A DNA stretch of 64,000 nt from the NCBI RefSeq assembly GCF_025979885.1, contig NZ_CP110139.1:2728001-2792000 (forward strand), written 5' to 3'. Below, piece after piece: positions 7,983-16,410 of this stretch (positions are counted from its first letter, which is position 1; every line of letters begins with the position of its first letter). Made by a program: the position numbers and the translations under genes. The notes under the pieces are model-generated. The model did no database searches. It was not told where the DNA came from and saw only the letters and a program-made list of their open reading frames with translations. This DNA comes from Hymenobacter sp. YIM 151500-1 (GTDB lineage Bacteria; Bacteroidota; Bacteroidia; Cytophagales; Hymenobacteraceae).

Positions 7983-8678
7983 TTGAAATACCAGCATCTT
8001 TTCTTCGACCTCGACCATACGCTGTGGGACTTTGAAACCAACGCCGATGCGACCTTGCGGCAGTTGTTCGACCTGCACGAGTTGGGGCGCTACGGCACGT
8101 TCACGGTGGAGGAGTTTATTCAGGTGTACTCCGACATCAACCACGGGCTGTGGCGGCTGTACCAGAACAATAAAATCACCCAGCAGCAGCTGCGCGTTAC
8201 TCGTTTTCCGCGCACCTTCCTGAAGCTGGGCCTGCGAGAGGAAGATTCGCCAGCAGATATTTCGGAGCAGTTCACCGATATTTTACCCAAGAAGTCGGCC
8301 GTGTTTCCCTATACCTACGAGGTGCTGGACTACCTGCGCGACAAAGGCTACGAGCTGCACCTGATTACGAATGGCTTCAAGGACGTTCAGTACATCAAGC
8401 TCAACGCCTCCCGCCTGACCGACTACTTCCAGGAAATCGTGACCTCGGAGTGCTGCGGCCACCTCAAGCCCGACTGCCGCATCTTTGAGCACGCGCTGGA
8501 GCGCAGCGGCGCGGCGGCCAGCCAGAGCCTAATGATTGGCGACAACCTGGAGTGCGACGTGCTGGGTGCCTACAACGCCGGCATCGACCAGGTGTACTTC
8601 AACCCCGAAAAGCGCCGCCACTTCAACACCATTACCTACGAAATCAGCTGCCTGAGCGAGCTAAAGGAGATTTTGTAG
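7983..8678 (+). CDS. yjjG: YjjG-family pyrimidine nucleotidase (HAD)
   Basis: A 231-residue HAD hydrolase of the YjjG type, which removes phosphate from non-canonical pyrimidine nucleoside monophosphates. HAD motifs are FFDLDHTLWD near the N-terminus (nucleophile Asp), LITNG mid-protein, a KPDCRIFEHAL lysine motif and MIGDNLECDVLGA. I place the start at TTG 7983, giving MKYQHLFFDLDHT; the upstream extension to 7893 translates repeat sequence. The stop codon lies on the edge of a repeat unit that begins GTAGGGGC. Confidence 0.88.
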   Translation: MKYQHLFFDLDHTLWDFETNADATLRQLFDLHELGRYGTFTVEEFIQVYSDINHGLWRLYQNNKITQQQLRVTRFPRTFLKLGLREEDSPADISEQFTDILPKKSAVFPYTYEVLDYLRDKGYELHLITNGFKDVQYIKLNASRLTDYFQEIVTSECCGHLKPDCRIFEHALERSGAAASQSLMIGDNLECDVLGAYNAGIDQVYFNPEKRRHFNTITYEISCLSELKEIL

Positions 8679-8875
8679 GGGCCCGTGCGACGCGCCCGGC
8701 CAGCGGCACGAGCCAGAAAATGCAACGCGAAGCCTTATTCGGCGAGGCACCTGCGCCGTCCAAGTGATGCTGTTCAAACGGCGACGTTCCGACACCTCAC
8801 AAAGTGGAACTTCGCGTTATATCTTTTGCCTGTCCAACAAGCAACGAACCGGGCGCGTGCGACGCGCCCCTACAT
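8676..8875. repeat. Inverted repeat pair, GTGCGACGCGCCC family
   Basis: Left unit GTAGGGGCCCGTGCGACGC begins in the last codons of the YjjG gene and supplies its TAG stop; the right unit at 8851-8873 (GGGCGCGTGCGACGCGCCCC) is its inverse. Inner sequences AACGCGAAG and CTTCGCGTT also pair, making a nested structure. The same family forms the outer arms of the element at 61842-62115. A TACATTTG word at 8871-8878 just before the next ATG matches TAnnTTTG but lies too close to the start to call a promoter. Confidence 0.75.
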
Positions 8876-8884
8876 TTGCAGCTG

Positions 8885-9433
8885 ATGACACGGTTGATTG
8901 GTTTCTCGGGGCGGCGGGGCAGCGGCAAAGACACCATTGCCCGCCTGATTCAGCAGGTACAGCCGGAGCGGCGGTGGCACATTCGCTCCGTGGGAGAACC
9001 CATCAAGGCTGTGTGCGCGGCCCTGGCCGGCGAGGGAGTGGCTCCGTACTTTTCGCAGCAGGGTAAAGCGGAGCGTTTGCCGGCGTTCGGGCGCACCCGC
9101 GGCGAAATGCTCCAGCAAGTGGGCCTGGCCCTGCGCCAGTGGGAGCCCGACATTTGGGTGCAGGCCTTTTTCTCGAAACTGCCTGCCGAGCAACACACGC
9201 TCATCCCCGACGTGCGCTTTCCCAACGAAGCCAACCTCATCAGCAGCCGCGGCGGCCTGATGATTCGGGTGGAAGGCGACCCGCTCGGCCAGCGCGGCGA
9301 CGGCACCCGCGACGACCTCCACCCCAGCGAAACCGCCCTCGACGATTATCCTTATTTCGACCTCGTGCTGCATAACTCCGGCTCCCTGACTGAGCTGGAA
9401 GAGCAAGTGCGGCAGCTATTGGAACGGGTTTAA
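8885..9433 (+). CDS. Deoxynucleoside monophosphate kinase-like P-loop protein
   Basis: A 182-residue P-loop NTPase resembling phage and bacterial dNMP kinases. The Walker A-like motif GFSGRRGSGKDTIA is at residues 6-19; PDVRFPNEANLI is the typical Asp-Val-Arg-Phe motif of this family, followed by a substrate region with HPSETALDD. It would transfer phosphate from ATP to a deoxynucleotide. The ATG at 8885 is chosen because the longer frame translates repeat sequence. It is probably a single gene; a related gene starts 15 bases later but is unlike it in composition. Confidence 0.75.
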   Translation: MTRLIGFSGRRGSGKDTIARLIQQVQPERRWHIRSVGEPIKAVCAALAGEGVAPYFSQQGKAERLPAFGRTRGEMLQQVGLALRQWEPDIWVQAFFSKLPAEQHTLIPDVRFPNEANLISSRGGLMIRVEGDPLGQRGDGTRDDLHPSETALDDYPYFDLVLHNSGSLTELEEQVRQLLERV

Positions 9434-9448
9434 ATAAGCCTCAACCTT

Positions 9449-10360
9449 GTGAAAAGAGCTGACTACTTTACTTTTTTATTTACTGCCTTCCTCTGGAGTG
9501 GATACACCCTTTTCGCTTTTAGCACTTGGCACGACGACCAGCAGTTGGAAACTGCTCCGGTTGCTTTGGCTTTTGTTCAAAAAGTGAGAAAAGAACATCA
9601 CAAGAACAGCGTTAAGTACGAAGCCCTCGTGGTATTTAATGCGAAGAAAAGCCTTTCCCATCGCACCAATATAAGAATAGAACTAGACGAATATACCTAC
9701 CAGCGTACAGCTATAAATGACACACTGCCTGTAAGGTACTTACCACATAAGCCACAAACGGCAGCTTACATCAGTTCTCCTGCCTCTGTAGCGCTGCCTT
9801 TAGTTACGCTTATTTGTACTGTTTTATTTATAGGGAATGCTCTGTGGTCAAGCAAAAGCAGGGATTTATTAAAAAGCAACCATGCATGGCACTGGGTTCT
9901 GCATGGTGGCACTGCTGTTTTCGGACTTGGAGCCATCTGCTATGGATTAACTTGTTGTGCTGACTGGTCAGCAAAGGATGGTCTACTTTCTCCTTATTTA
10001 CGTGGTCACCATGTGGTGGGGCGCGTCATTGATGCTAGCCCTGCCGGTTCTGAAACACGCGTGTTGGTGGCTTTTCGACCTGTTAATGAGCCGCCGCCCT
10101 CTAGTCCACGTTACCGTTGGATGGCTGTACCTAAAACGTACTGGCATACTTTCCAACAAACTTTATTTCTTGGCTGGCGTCCTCCGGTAGATGTCTGGTA
10201 TCCGCTCCAGGAACAAGAAAATGCTCAGTTACTGCTACAATTAAATCCTAATGGGGTGGGTCAGGATGGCACAACGTATGGCCTGATTGCCCTAGTTGGA
10301 ATCGTTGTGCTTTTGTCACAAGTAAAGCAGCTAGAACGTTTGCGCCAAAAAGCGGAATAA
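9449..10360 (+). CDS. DUF3592-like membrane protein with duplicated halves
   Basis: A 303-residue protein starting at GTG, with four hydrophobic segments: one at the N-terminus, one near residue 110, one near 150 and one at the C-terminus. Between segments 1 and 2, and again between 3 and 4, is an extracytoplasmic part of the DUF3592 type (a beta-rich stretch ending in VRYLPHKPQTAAYI in the first copy and VDVWYPLQEQENAQLL in the second), so the gene looks like an internal duplication. Base composition is clearly more AT-rich than its neighbours, a possible sign of transfer. The function of DUF3592 is unknown. Confidence 0.6.
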   Translation: MKRADYFTFLFTAFLWSGYTLFAFSTWHDDQQLETAPVALAFVQKVRKEHHKNSVKYEALVVFNAKKSLSHRTNIRIELDEYTYQRTAINDTLPVRYLPHKPQTAAYISSPASVALPLVTLICTVLFIGNALWSSKSRDLLKSNHAWHWVLHGGTAVFGLGAICYGLTCCADWSAKDGLLSPYLRGHHVVGRVIDASPAGSETRVLVAFRPVNEPPPSSPRYRWMAVPKTYWHTFQQTLFLGWRPPVDVWYPLQEQENAQLLLQLNPNGVGQDGTTYGLIALVGIVVLLSQVKQLERLRQKAE

Positions 10361-10369
10361 GCTTCCGCA

Positions 10370-11362
10370 CTACTGCGGTGCCGGCTGCTGCTGCCACGAC
10401 GGCGTGCCGCCCGTAACCACCCGCGGCCAACCGTCCACGTACTCCAGCCGGTCCAGCAGCATCACCCGGCGCGAGTAGCCTTGCTCGTCGTCAATGGCGT
10501 CGAAGGTGGGCTGCTGGGGGTCGATGGCATGGTAGGCCAGCCAGTCTTGGCCGGCAGCGTCCGTGACGACGCAGTTGTGGCCGGGGGCGCGCCAGTGGGC
10601 GTTGCCTTCCAGCAGCGTGGCGTAGGGGTTGCCGGTGGCCTCGGCCAGGGTCTCGAAGGGGCCGGTGGCGGCACGGGAGCGGGCCACCAGCACGCCATAG
10701 TGGGCGTCGGGGCCGCAGCAGTTGTTGCCGGAATAGAACAGGTAGTACCAGCCGTGGCGCAGCACCACCCAGCTGCCTTCCAGGAGCTGGTCGTAGCGGC
10801 GCGGGTCGCCGGCGCCGGCGGGATGGAGCAGGGGCACTTCCGGGCTGCCAGGGGCGAAAGAAACCCGGTCGTCGGCCAGCTCCCGCACCCGCAGCGGCCC
10901 GAAGCCGGAGCCCCAATACAGCAGCCGCTTGCCCGTAGCGGGGTCGTCGAAAGCCATGGGGTCGATTTCCAGGAAGCCCGGCCCGCGCTGCAAAGGGGCG
11001 CCCACATCCACGAAGGGCCCGGCCGGCGAGGTAGCCGTTGCCACGGCTAGGCACAGGCCGGCTCCAGTGTCCGGCTTGGCAGAGTAGTAGAGGTAGTAGG
11101 TGCCTTCATGTTCACTCACGTGCGGTGCCCAGAACTTCTGCGTTTCTTGCGCCCACCGTGGCTTTTCGGGCAATCCTTCGCCCAGATATTCCCAGTGCAC
11201 CAAGTCCAGGGAACGGGCCACTTGCAGATTGACGATGAGGCCGCCGGGGCGCTTGGTTTGGGTGCCGTAGGCGTAGTAGTAGCCGTCGGTGGCGCGGATA
11301 ATAGTGGGGTCGGGAAAGTCGAAGTCCCAGATAGGGTTAGTGTAGGTAGTGGAGGTCGGCAT
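10370..11362 (-). CDS. Glycoside hydrolase family 43 protein
   Basis: A 330-residue five-bladed propeller enzyme of GH43 (arabinanase, arabinofuranosidase or xylosidase type). The N-terminal NPIWDFDFPDPTIIRA carries the catalytic-base Asp, EIDPMAFDDP the pKa-modulating Asp, and LLEGSWVV the general-acid Glu. YYYAYGTQ and YYLFYSGNNCCG are typical blade strands. No signal peptide is seen with the ATG at 11362, so it is probably cytosolic and acts on imported oligosaccharides; the upstream extension to 11455 has no family match. Substrate cannot be read from sequence. It converges on the DUF3592 gene with only nine bases between them. Confidence 0.88.
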   Translation of the reverse strand: MPTSTTYTNPIWDFDFPDPTIIRATDGYYYAYGTQTKRPGGLIVNLQVARSLDLVHWEYLGEGLPEKPRWAQETQKFWAPHVSEHEGTYYLYYSAKPDTGAGLCLAVATATSPAGPFVDVGAPLQRGPGFLEIDPMAFDDPATGKRLLYWGSGFGPLRVRELADDRVSFAPGSPEVPLLHPAGAGDPRRYDQLLEGSWVVLRHGWYYLFYSGNNCCGPDAHYGVLVARSRAATGPFETLAEATGNPYATLLEGNAHWRAPGHNCVVTDAAGQDWLAYHAIDPQQPTFDAIDDEQGYSRRVMLLDRLEYVDGWPRVVTGGTPSWQQQPAPQ

Positions 11363-11530
11363 CAGAAGCAAATTAACAGACGCGCATGGCGCTTTGCTCT
11401 CCAAACGGATTCGGCTGAGCGAAGATGCTGGTGTAGTCCATAGTCCGCAAGCCAAAGCCTATTGCCAGCCGCTGGCTACCTTTGCCCTCCTCTCCAGTTC
11501 GCACATCAACCACCCCAAATCAGCATCCCG

Positions 11531-13201
11531 ATGGCCAACGGCTTTTTTAACGTCCCCACCCCTATCAACGAGCCCGTCAAAGCCTACGCCCCCGGCTCAC
11601 CGGAGCGCACCGAGCTGCTCAAGACCCTAAAGGAGCTGAAGCAGCAGGAGCGCGACATTCCCATGCACATCGGCGGCCAGGAAGTGCGCACCGGCAACAC
11701 CCAGCGCCTGAGCCCGCCCCACGACCACCAGCACACCCTAGGCTACTTCCACGAAGGCACTGCCGACCACGTGCGCCAGGCCATCGACGCGGCCCTAGCC
11801 GCCCGCCCGGCCTGGGCCGAGCTGCCCTGGGAGCAGCGGGCCGCCATCTTCCTGAAAGCCGCCGAGCTGCTGGCCGGTCCCTACCGCGCCCGCCTCAACG
11901 CGGCTACCATGCTGGGCCAGAGCAAAAACGCCTTCCAGGCCGAAATCGACGCCGCGTGTGAGCTGATTGACTTCTTCCGCTTCAATGTGCACTTCATGCA
12001 GGAGCTGTACCGGCAGCAGCCCCAGAGCCAGCCCGGCATGTGGAACCGCCTGGAGCATCGCCCGCTGGAAGGCTTCGTGTTTGCCCTCACGCCCTTCAAC
12101 TTCACCTCCATTGCCGGCAACCTACCCACCTCGGCGGCCCTGATGGGCAACGTGGTGGTGTGGAAGCCCGCCAACACCCAGATTTACTCGGCCCAGGTGC
12201 TGATGGAGCTGTTCGAGGAAGCCGGCGTGCCGGCCGGCGTCATCAACCTCGTGTACGTGGACGGCCCCACGGCCGGGGAGGTTATCTTCCAGCACCCCGA
12301 CTTCGCCGGCATCCACTTCACCGGCTCCACCGGCGTGTTCCAGAACATCTGGCAGACCATCGGCCAGAACATCAAGCGCTACCGGAGCTACCCGCGCATC
12401 GTGGGCGAAACCGGCGGCAAAGACTTTATCGTGGCGCATCCCTCGGCCCACGCCAAGGCCGTAGCCGTGGCTATTTCGCGCGGGGCCTTTGAATATCAGG
12501 GCCAGAAGTGCTCGGCCGCCTCGCGCATCTACCTGCCCGCCAACCTGGCCGATGAGGTGCTGGGCTACGTGAAGGAAGACCTCAAGTCGTTTAAGATGGG
12601 CGACGTCGAGGACTTCTCAAACTTCATCAACGCCGTTATCAGCGAGGCCTCCTTCGATAAGCTGGCCCGCTACATCGACGGCGCCAAGCAGGACCCCAAC
12701 GCCGACATCGTGGCCGGCGGCAGCTACGATAAGTCGAAAGGCTACTTCATCCAGCCCACGGTCATCGTGACCAAGGACCCGCAGTACGTGACCATGTGCG
12801 AGGAGCTGTTCGGGCCCGTGGTAACGGTGTTTGTCTATGAGCCCGACCAGTTTGAGCAAACTCTGGAATTGGTGGACCGCACCTCGCCCTACGCCCTCAC
12901 CGGCGCTATTTTCGCCCAGGACCGCTACGCCATCGACCTAGCCTCGAAGAAGCTGGTGCAAGCCGCCGGCAACTTCTACATCAACGACAAGCCTACCGGC
13001 GCCGTAGTGGGCCAGCAGCCCTTCGGCGGGGCCCGCGCCTCCGGTACCAACGACAAGGCCGGCTCCCTGCTCAACCTGCTGCGCTGGGTGTCGCCGCGCG
13101 CCATCAAGGAAACCTTCGTGCCGCCCGTCGACTACCGCTACCCGTTCCTGGGCGTCGAAACTGGCGAAAACCTGAACGTAACCGGCCAGGGTGGGTTCTA
13201 A
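11531..13201 (+). CDS. pruA: L-glutamate gamma-semialdehyde dehydrogenase
   Basis: A 556-residue aldehyde dehydrogenase matching the stand-alone delta-1-pyrroline-5-carboxylate dehydrogenase of Bacteroidota, which oxidises glutamate semialdehyde to glutamate with NAD in proline breakdown. The general-base Glu is in GETGGKDF (residue 293) and the nucleophile Cys327 in GQKCSAAS; FTGSTGVF is the NAD-binding turn. The ATG at 11531 starts MANGFFNVP, the usual N-terminus. The proline dehydrogenase partner is not in the window. A TACCTTTG word at 11477-11484 may be its -7 element, but I see no TTG at the right distance. Confidence 0.93.
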   Translation: MANGFFNVPTPINEPVKAYAPGSPERTELLKTLKELKQQERDIPMHIGGQEVRTGNTQRLSPPHDHQHTLGYFHEGTADHVRQAIDAALAARPAWAELPWEQRAAIFLKAAELLAGPYRARLNAATMLGQSKNAFQAEIDAACELIDFFRFNVHFMQELYRQQPQSQPGMWNRLEHRPLEGFVFALTPFNFTSIAGNLPTSAALMGNVVVWKPANTQIYSAQVLMELFEEAGVPAGVINLVYVDGPTAGEVIFQHPDFAGIHFTGSTGVFQNIWQTIGQNIKRYRSYPRIVGETGGKDFIVAHPSAHAKAVAVAISRGAFEYQGQKCSAASRIYLPANLADEVLGYVKEDLKSFKMGDVEDFSNFINAVISEASFDKLARYIDGAKQDPNADIVAGGSYDKSKGYFIQPTVIVTKDPQYVTMCEELFGPVVTVFVYEPDQFEQTLELVDRTSPYALTGAIFAQDRYAIDLASKKLVQAAGNFYINDKPTGAVVGQQPFGGARASGTNDKAGSLLNLLRWVSPRAIKETFVPPVDYRYPFLGVETGENLNVTGQGGF

Positions 13202-13221
13202 GCCATTCAGTCCCACTAACT

Positions 13222-13262
13222 AAAACAGCCGCTTTAGGAAACTGAGGCGGCTGTTTCTTTTT
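13222..13262 (+). terminator. Terminator after pruA
   Basis: AAACAGCCGC and GCGGCTGTTT pair around a 14-base loop and are followed by a T run. It also lies at the end of the converging Uma2 relic. Confidence 0.85.
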
Positions 13263-13276
13263 TAGGCCGTGGGTAT

Positions 13277-13876
13277 TTATAGTGGCGGTGGCACCTGCGG
13301 TGGAGGACCTAGCTTCACTCGGGCGTAGAGTTCCGCCAGTTGAATTCGCAATTGCAATGCGGACAAGTGCAGCTCGTCGCTCAAGGCGTCGTACACCTGT
13401 AGCGTCCATTGATTTTCTTCTCCTGGCTGGCGGGTAAGGCATTCAACTCAGCAATACTCCTGCTGCACCAGCACGTAATGCCGTACGCTGGGCAGGCGCT
13501 GATAAAACCGCAGTTTAGCGGTGCGGTCATACGCAGCGCTGGCGGGCGAAAGTACCTCGAAAATAACGCTGGGATGCTGTAAGATACGGTCGGCAGCTAG
13601 GTCGGCGGGGTGGCAGGACACTAGCAAGTCGGGGTAGATGAAGCACGAGTCATCTATCTTAAGCAAAGCTCCATCTAAAAACACTTCACACCGTGAGGCG
13701 TCTAGCCGGTCACCCAGCGCCCGGTAACTGTTGCCAATGATGTGGTTATGCGGAAGCGAGGCGCCAGCCATAGCAAAAACTTCGCCCTGGTAATATTTGT
13801 GGCGAACCTCCGAGGCATCTTCGAGCGCCAGATATTCTTCCACCGTGTAGTGGTTGGGTGCAGCAGCCTGTTCCAT
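13277..13876 (-). pseudogene. Uma2-family nuclease broken by a TGA stop
   Basis: The intact part (13448-13876) encodes 142 residues of a Uma2 / DUF820 protein of PD-(D/E)xK fold: HYTVEEYLAL, EVRHKYYQGEVFAMAG, YPDLLVSCHP, then VIFEVLSPASAAYDRTAKL. It stops at TGA (13448-13450) directly after QQEYC. The same frame then runs on as VECLTRQPG and ends at TAA 13277, giving 199 residues, the same length as the intact paralog beside it, whose matching position reads SSWLVEWYRR. A single TGG to TGA change fits. The core nuclease residues precede the stop, so a truncated but partly folded product is possible. Confidence 0.8.
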
Positions 13877-13891
13877 GTACGCGTCAACGGT

Positions 13892-14494
13892 TTATTGAAG
13901 GGTTCGGGGCTTGTCCAGCTCCGGCTGAATATCTAGCTCCGTGTAGATGTCGGCCAGCGGCAGCGTGATGCCTAGCTCCAGAATCGTCACGACATCCTCC
14001 TGGCTGGCTAGCGGTGTAAACGACCACACGCCCGACGGCTCCCGCCGGTACCACTCTACCAGCCAGCTGCTAGCCGACACCAGCAGATAGTGCTGTAAGG
14101 ATGCCAATTGCGTGTAGCGGCTGAACTTCCACACCCGGTCGTGGCTCTCCGTACCTGGCGACAACACTTCAATCAACACCACTGGGTGGCGCATCATCAC
14201 CTTGTTGGGTGAGTCGTCGGGGTGGCAGGTCACCATCACGTCCGGATACATGTATAGTTCGCCCTCCAGCACGGCCAGTCGCACGTTCTCATCATATACC
14301 CGGCAGCCTCTACCCCGCAACGCCAGCCGCAGGCTCACCACGCAGTTCTGCTTGACAATAGTGTGCATACCAACTGCCCCGGACATGGCGAAGGCTTCGC
14401 CCCGGTAAAACAGATGCCGCACTTCGGACACTTCTTCCAGCGCGAAGTATTCCTCCACAGCATAGTAGCGGGGCGAGGCCAGGGCCGGCTCCAT
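13892..14494 (-). CDS. Uma2-family putative endonuclease
   Basis: A 200-residue cytosolic protein of the Uma2 (DUF820) family, which has a restriction-endonuclease-like PD-(D/E)xK fold. Visible marks are YYAVEEYFAL, RGEAFAMSG, MYPDVMVTCHPDD, then VLIEVLSPGTESHDRVWKFSRY with the expected Glu and Lys. The family is abundant in cyanobacteria and some Bacteroidota and its role is unsettled. It lies upstream of its broken paralog (15 bases between them) in the same direction, so the two arose by tandem duplication. It diverges from nuoA. Confidence 0.85.
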   Translation of the reverse strand: MEPALASPRYYAVEEYFALEEVSEVRHLFYRGEAFAMSGAVGMHTIVKQNCVVSLRLALRGRGCRVYDENVRLAVLEGELYMYPDVMVTCHPDDSPNKVMMRHPVVLIEVLSPGTESHDRVWKFSRYTQLASLQHYLLVSASSWLVEWYRREPSGVWSFTPLASQEDVVTILELGITLPLADIYTELDIQPELDKPRTLQ

Positions 14495-14553
14495 AGGTAG
14501 CAGGATATATTTCTACCAAAAATACACCTTTTCCCAGCGGGCCGGTTTCACCT

Positions 14554-14583
14554 TTGTTCCCAACCGCTCAGGCCCTACCTTTG
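14554..14583 (+). promoter_or_regulatory. Bacteroidota-type promoter for nuoA
   Basis: TTG at 14554-14556 and TACCTTTG at 14576-14583 are separated by 19 bases, which matches the Bacteroidota primary-sigma consensus TTG-N19-TAnnTTTG. Transcription would start near 14590, which argues that nuoA is translated from the ATG at 14626 rather than from the upstream in-frame TTG. Confidence 0.6.
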
Positions 14584-14625
14584 TCTTCCAACGCCATTTC
14601 GGATGGCATTCTTCTGTTGTTGCTT

Positions 14626-15018
14626 ATGCTTCTCGCTGTTCCAACTCAATATCAACCCCAGGACTTTCTGCCTATTATCGTGCAGTTTGTGCTGGCGGTG
14701 GCTTTTGTGGCCTTTTCCATGGTAGCCTCGCACCTTATCGGGCCGCGCCGCAAGAGCCGCGTGAAAGACGAGGCCTTCGAGTGCGGTATCGAATCGGTGG
14801 GCAACGCCCGCACGCCCATTTCGGTGAAGTACTTTCTCACGGCCATCCTGTTTGTACTTTTCGACGTGGAGGTCATCTTCATGTATCCCTGGGCCGTGAA
14901 CTTCCGCGAACTGGGCAAGACCGGCTTCTACGAGATGCTGGTGTTCCTGGCCTTGCTGTTGGCCGGCTTTGGCTATGTCATCAAAAAAGGCGTGCTGCGC
15001 TGGAATGAGGTGCGTTAA
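14626..15018 (+). CDS. nuoA: NADH-quinone oxidoreductase subunit A
   Basis: A 130-residue membrane subunit of complex I with three transmembrane segments, located near the quinone site. The conserved loop is seen: KDEAFECGIESVG with the family cysteine, then RTPISVKYFLTAILFVLFDVEVIF. I choose the ATG at 14626 because a good promoter overlaps the upstream extension, whose first in-frame TTG is itself the -33 element. The first gene of the nuo cluster; nuoB follows after 69 bases. Confidence 0.92.
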   Translation: MLLAVPTQYQPQDFLPIIVQFVLAVAFVAFSMVASHLIGPRRKSRVKDEAFECGIESVGNARTPISVKYFLTAILFVLFDVEVIFMYPWAVNFRELGKTGFYEMLVFLALLLAGFGYVIKKGVLRWNEVR

Positions 15019-15087
15019 CCCAAACTTTTGCTTGCCGCCTGGTGTTGGCAAACTGAAGTTTATCGGCTTCTAAACTGACTTTCTCGC

Positions 15088-15642
15088 ATGGATACTAGAG
15101 TTCCGGAAATCAAAATGGTGGACGCGCCCGAGGGCGTGGAAGGCGCTGGCTTTTTTGCCACCTCGCTGGAGAAAGTAGTGGGCATTGCCCGCGCCAACTC
15201 GCTCTGGCCCCTGCCCTTTGCCACCTCCTGCTGCGGCATCGAGTTCATGGCTACCATGGGCTCCCACTACGACATCTCGCGTTTTGGCTCGGAGCGCCCC
15301 TCTTTCTCACCCCGCCAAGCTGACCTGCTGATGGTGATGGGCACCATTGCCAAAAAGATGGCGCCCATCGTGAAGCAGGTATACGAGCAGATGGCCGAGC
15401 CCCGCTGGGTGCTGGCCATGGGCGCCTGCGCTTCCTCGGGCGGTATCTTCGACTCCTACTCCGTGCTGCAAGGCATCGACCGGGTTATCCCGGTGGATGT
15501 GTACGTGCCCGGCTGCCCGCCCCGCCCCGAGCAAGTGCTCGACGGCCTGATGCGCATCCAGGACTTGGCCAAAAACGAATCCCTCCGCCGCCGCAACTCA
15601 CCCGAATATCAGGCCCTGCTGGCGTCTTATAACATTAAATAG
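15088..15642 (+). CDS. nuoB: NADH-quinone oxidoreductase subunit B
   Basis: A 184-residue peripheral-arm subunit carrying the terminal [4Fe-4S] cluster N2, which passes electrons to quinone. The ligands are visible in SCCGIEFMA (adjacent cysteines), GACASSGG and [10 protein letters not shown]. Length is in the normal range. The gap to nuoC is filled by a hairpin element. Confidence 0.95.
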   Translation: MDTRVPEIKMVDAPEGVEGAGFFATSLEKVVGIARANSLWPLPFATSCCGIEFMATMGSHYDISRFGSERPSFSPRQADLLMVMGTIAKKMAPIVKQVYEQMAEPRWVLAMGACASSGGIFDSYSVLQGIDRVIPVDVYVPGCPPRPEQVLDGLMRIQDLAKNESLRRRNSPEYQALLASYNIK

Positions 15643-15651
15643 ACCTGGGAC

Positions 15652-15738
15652 AATGAGAAGTGAGAGGTGAGACTAGGTTTTGGGCGGAATACTGCCAGAA
15701 CATCGTCTCACTTCTCACCTCGCACAATCTCACCTCTC
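15652..15738. repeat. Location-specific hairpin between nuoB and nuoC
   Basis: A purine-rich arm (GAGAAGTGAGAGGTGAGAC) at 15654-15672 pairs imperfectly with a pyrimidine-rich arm (GTCTCACTTCTCACCTC) from 15705, which then repeats the word TCTCACCTC up to the nuoC start. It begins nine bases after the nuoB stop. Confidence 0.75.
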
Positions 15739-15742
15739 TACC

Positions 15743-16306
15743 ATGGCTGACCACACCGAATCTGCTGCTGCTCAGGAAACCGCCACGGCCCAAGACCCGG
15801 CCGCGCAGAAAAACGCGCAGCTGTTGGACTTGCTTTACCGCCTGTTTGGCCAGGATGCCTTTACCGATGTGGAGGAGCCCTACGGCCTGCTAACCGTCAC
15901 GACCACGCGGGAGCGAATCCACGACATTGTGGCGGGCTTGCAGCAGGACCAGGAGTTGCAGCTCAACTTTCTGACCACCATGTGCGGCATGCACTGGCCG
16001 GAGCAGGAAGGCCGGGAGTTAGGCATGGTGTATCACCTGCACAGCCTGGTGCACAACGTGCGCCTGCGCCTGAAAATCTTCTTTCCGATTTCGGACCCCG
16101 TGGTGCCGACGCTGACGGACCTTTACGCCACCGCCAACTGGATGGAGCGTGAGACTTACGACTACTTCGGTATTATCTTCCCAGGCCACCCTAACCTCAT
16201 CCGCATTCTGAATGTGGAAGACATGGACTACCACCCCATGCGCAAGGAATACGCTTTGGAAGACGGTACCCGCGAAGACAAAACCGACCTGTTCTTTGGA
16301 AGATGA
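15743..16306 (+). CDS. nuoC: NADH-quinone oxidoreductase subunit C
   Basis: A 187-residue peripheral subunit of complex I that helps shape the quinone channel with NuoB and NuoD. The family region is VYHLHSLVHNVRLRLK, then PVVPTLTDLYATANWMERET and YDYFGIIFPGHPNL, ending in the charged REDKTDLFFGR. It is separate from nuoD here, not fused. The ATG at 15743 follows the hairpin directly; an upstream in-frame start would translate the hairpin arm. The first 30 residues are Ala/Gln/Thr-rich and probably disordered. Confidence 0.93.
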   Translation: MADHTESAAAQETATAQDPAAQKNAQLLDLLYRLFGQDAFTDVEEPYGLLTVTTTRERIHDIVAGLQQDQELQLNFLTTMCGMHWPEQEGRELGMVYHLHSLVHNVRLRLKIFFPISDPVVPTLTDLYATANWMERETYDYFGIIFPGHPNLIRILNVEDMDYHPMRKEYALEDGTREDKTDLFFGR

Positions 16307-16309
16307 TGT

Positions 16310-16408
16310 GGTAAGAGGTATTGGGTAGTTGGTAACAAGAAGAATTACCACTTATCCACGAGTTTCCACTCGCTTACCTAATACCAACTACTCTATACCT
16401 ACTACCAA
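16310..16408. repeat. Location-specific hairpin between nuoC and nuoD
   Basis: Arm words GGTAAGAGGTATTGGGTAGT at 16312 onward and TTACCTAATACCAACTACTC near 16375 are inverse to each other. It starts three bases after the nuoC stop and ends just before the nuoD ATG. Confidence 0.75.
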
Positions 16409-16410
16409 TC

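Noticed and set aside
8871..8878. TACATTTG as a promoter for the dNMP-kinase-like gene
   Set aside because: It matches TAnnTTTG but lies seven bases before the ATG, has no TTG at the right distance and is next to a repeat arm.
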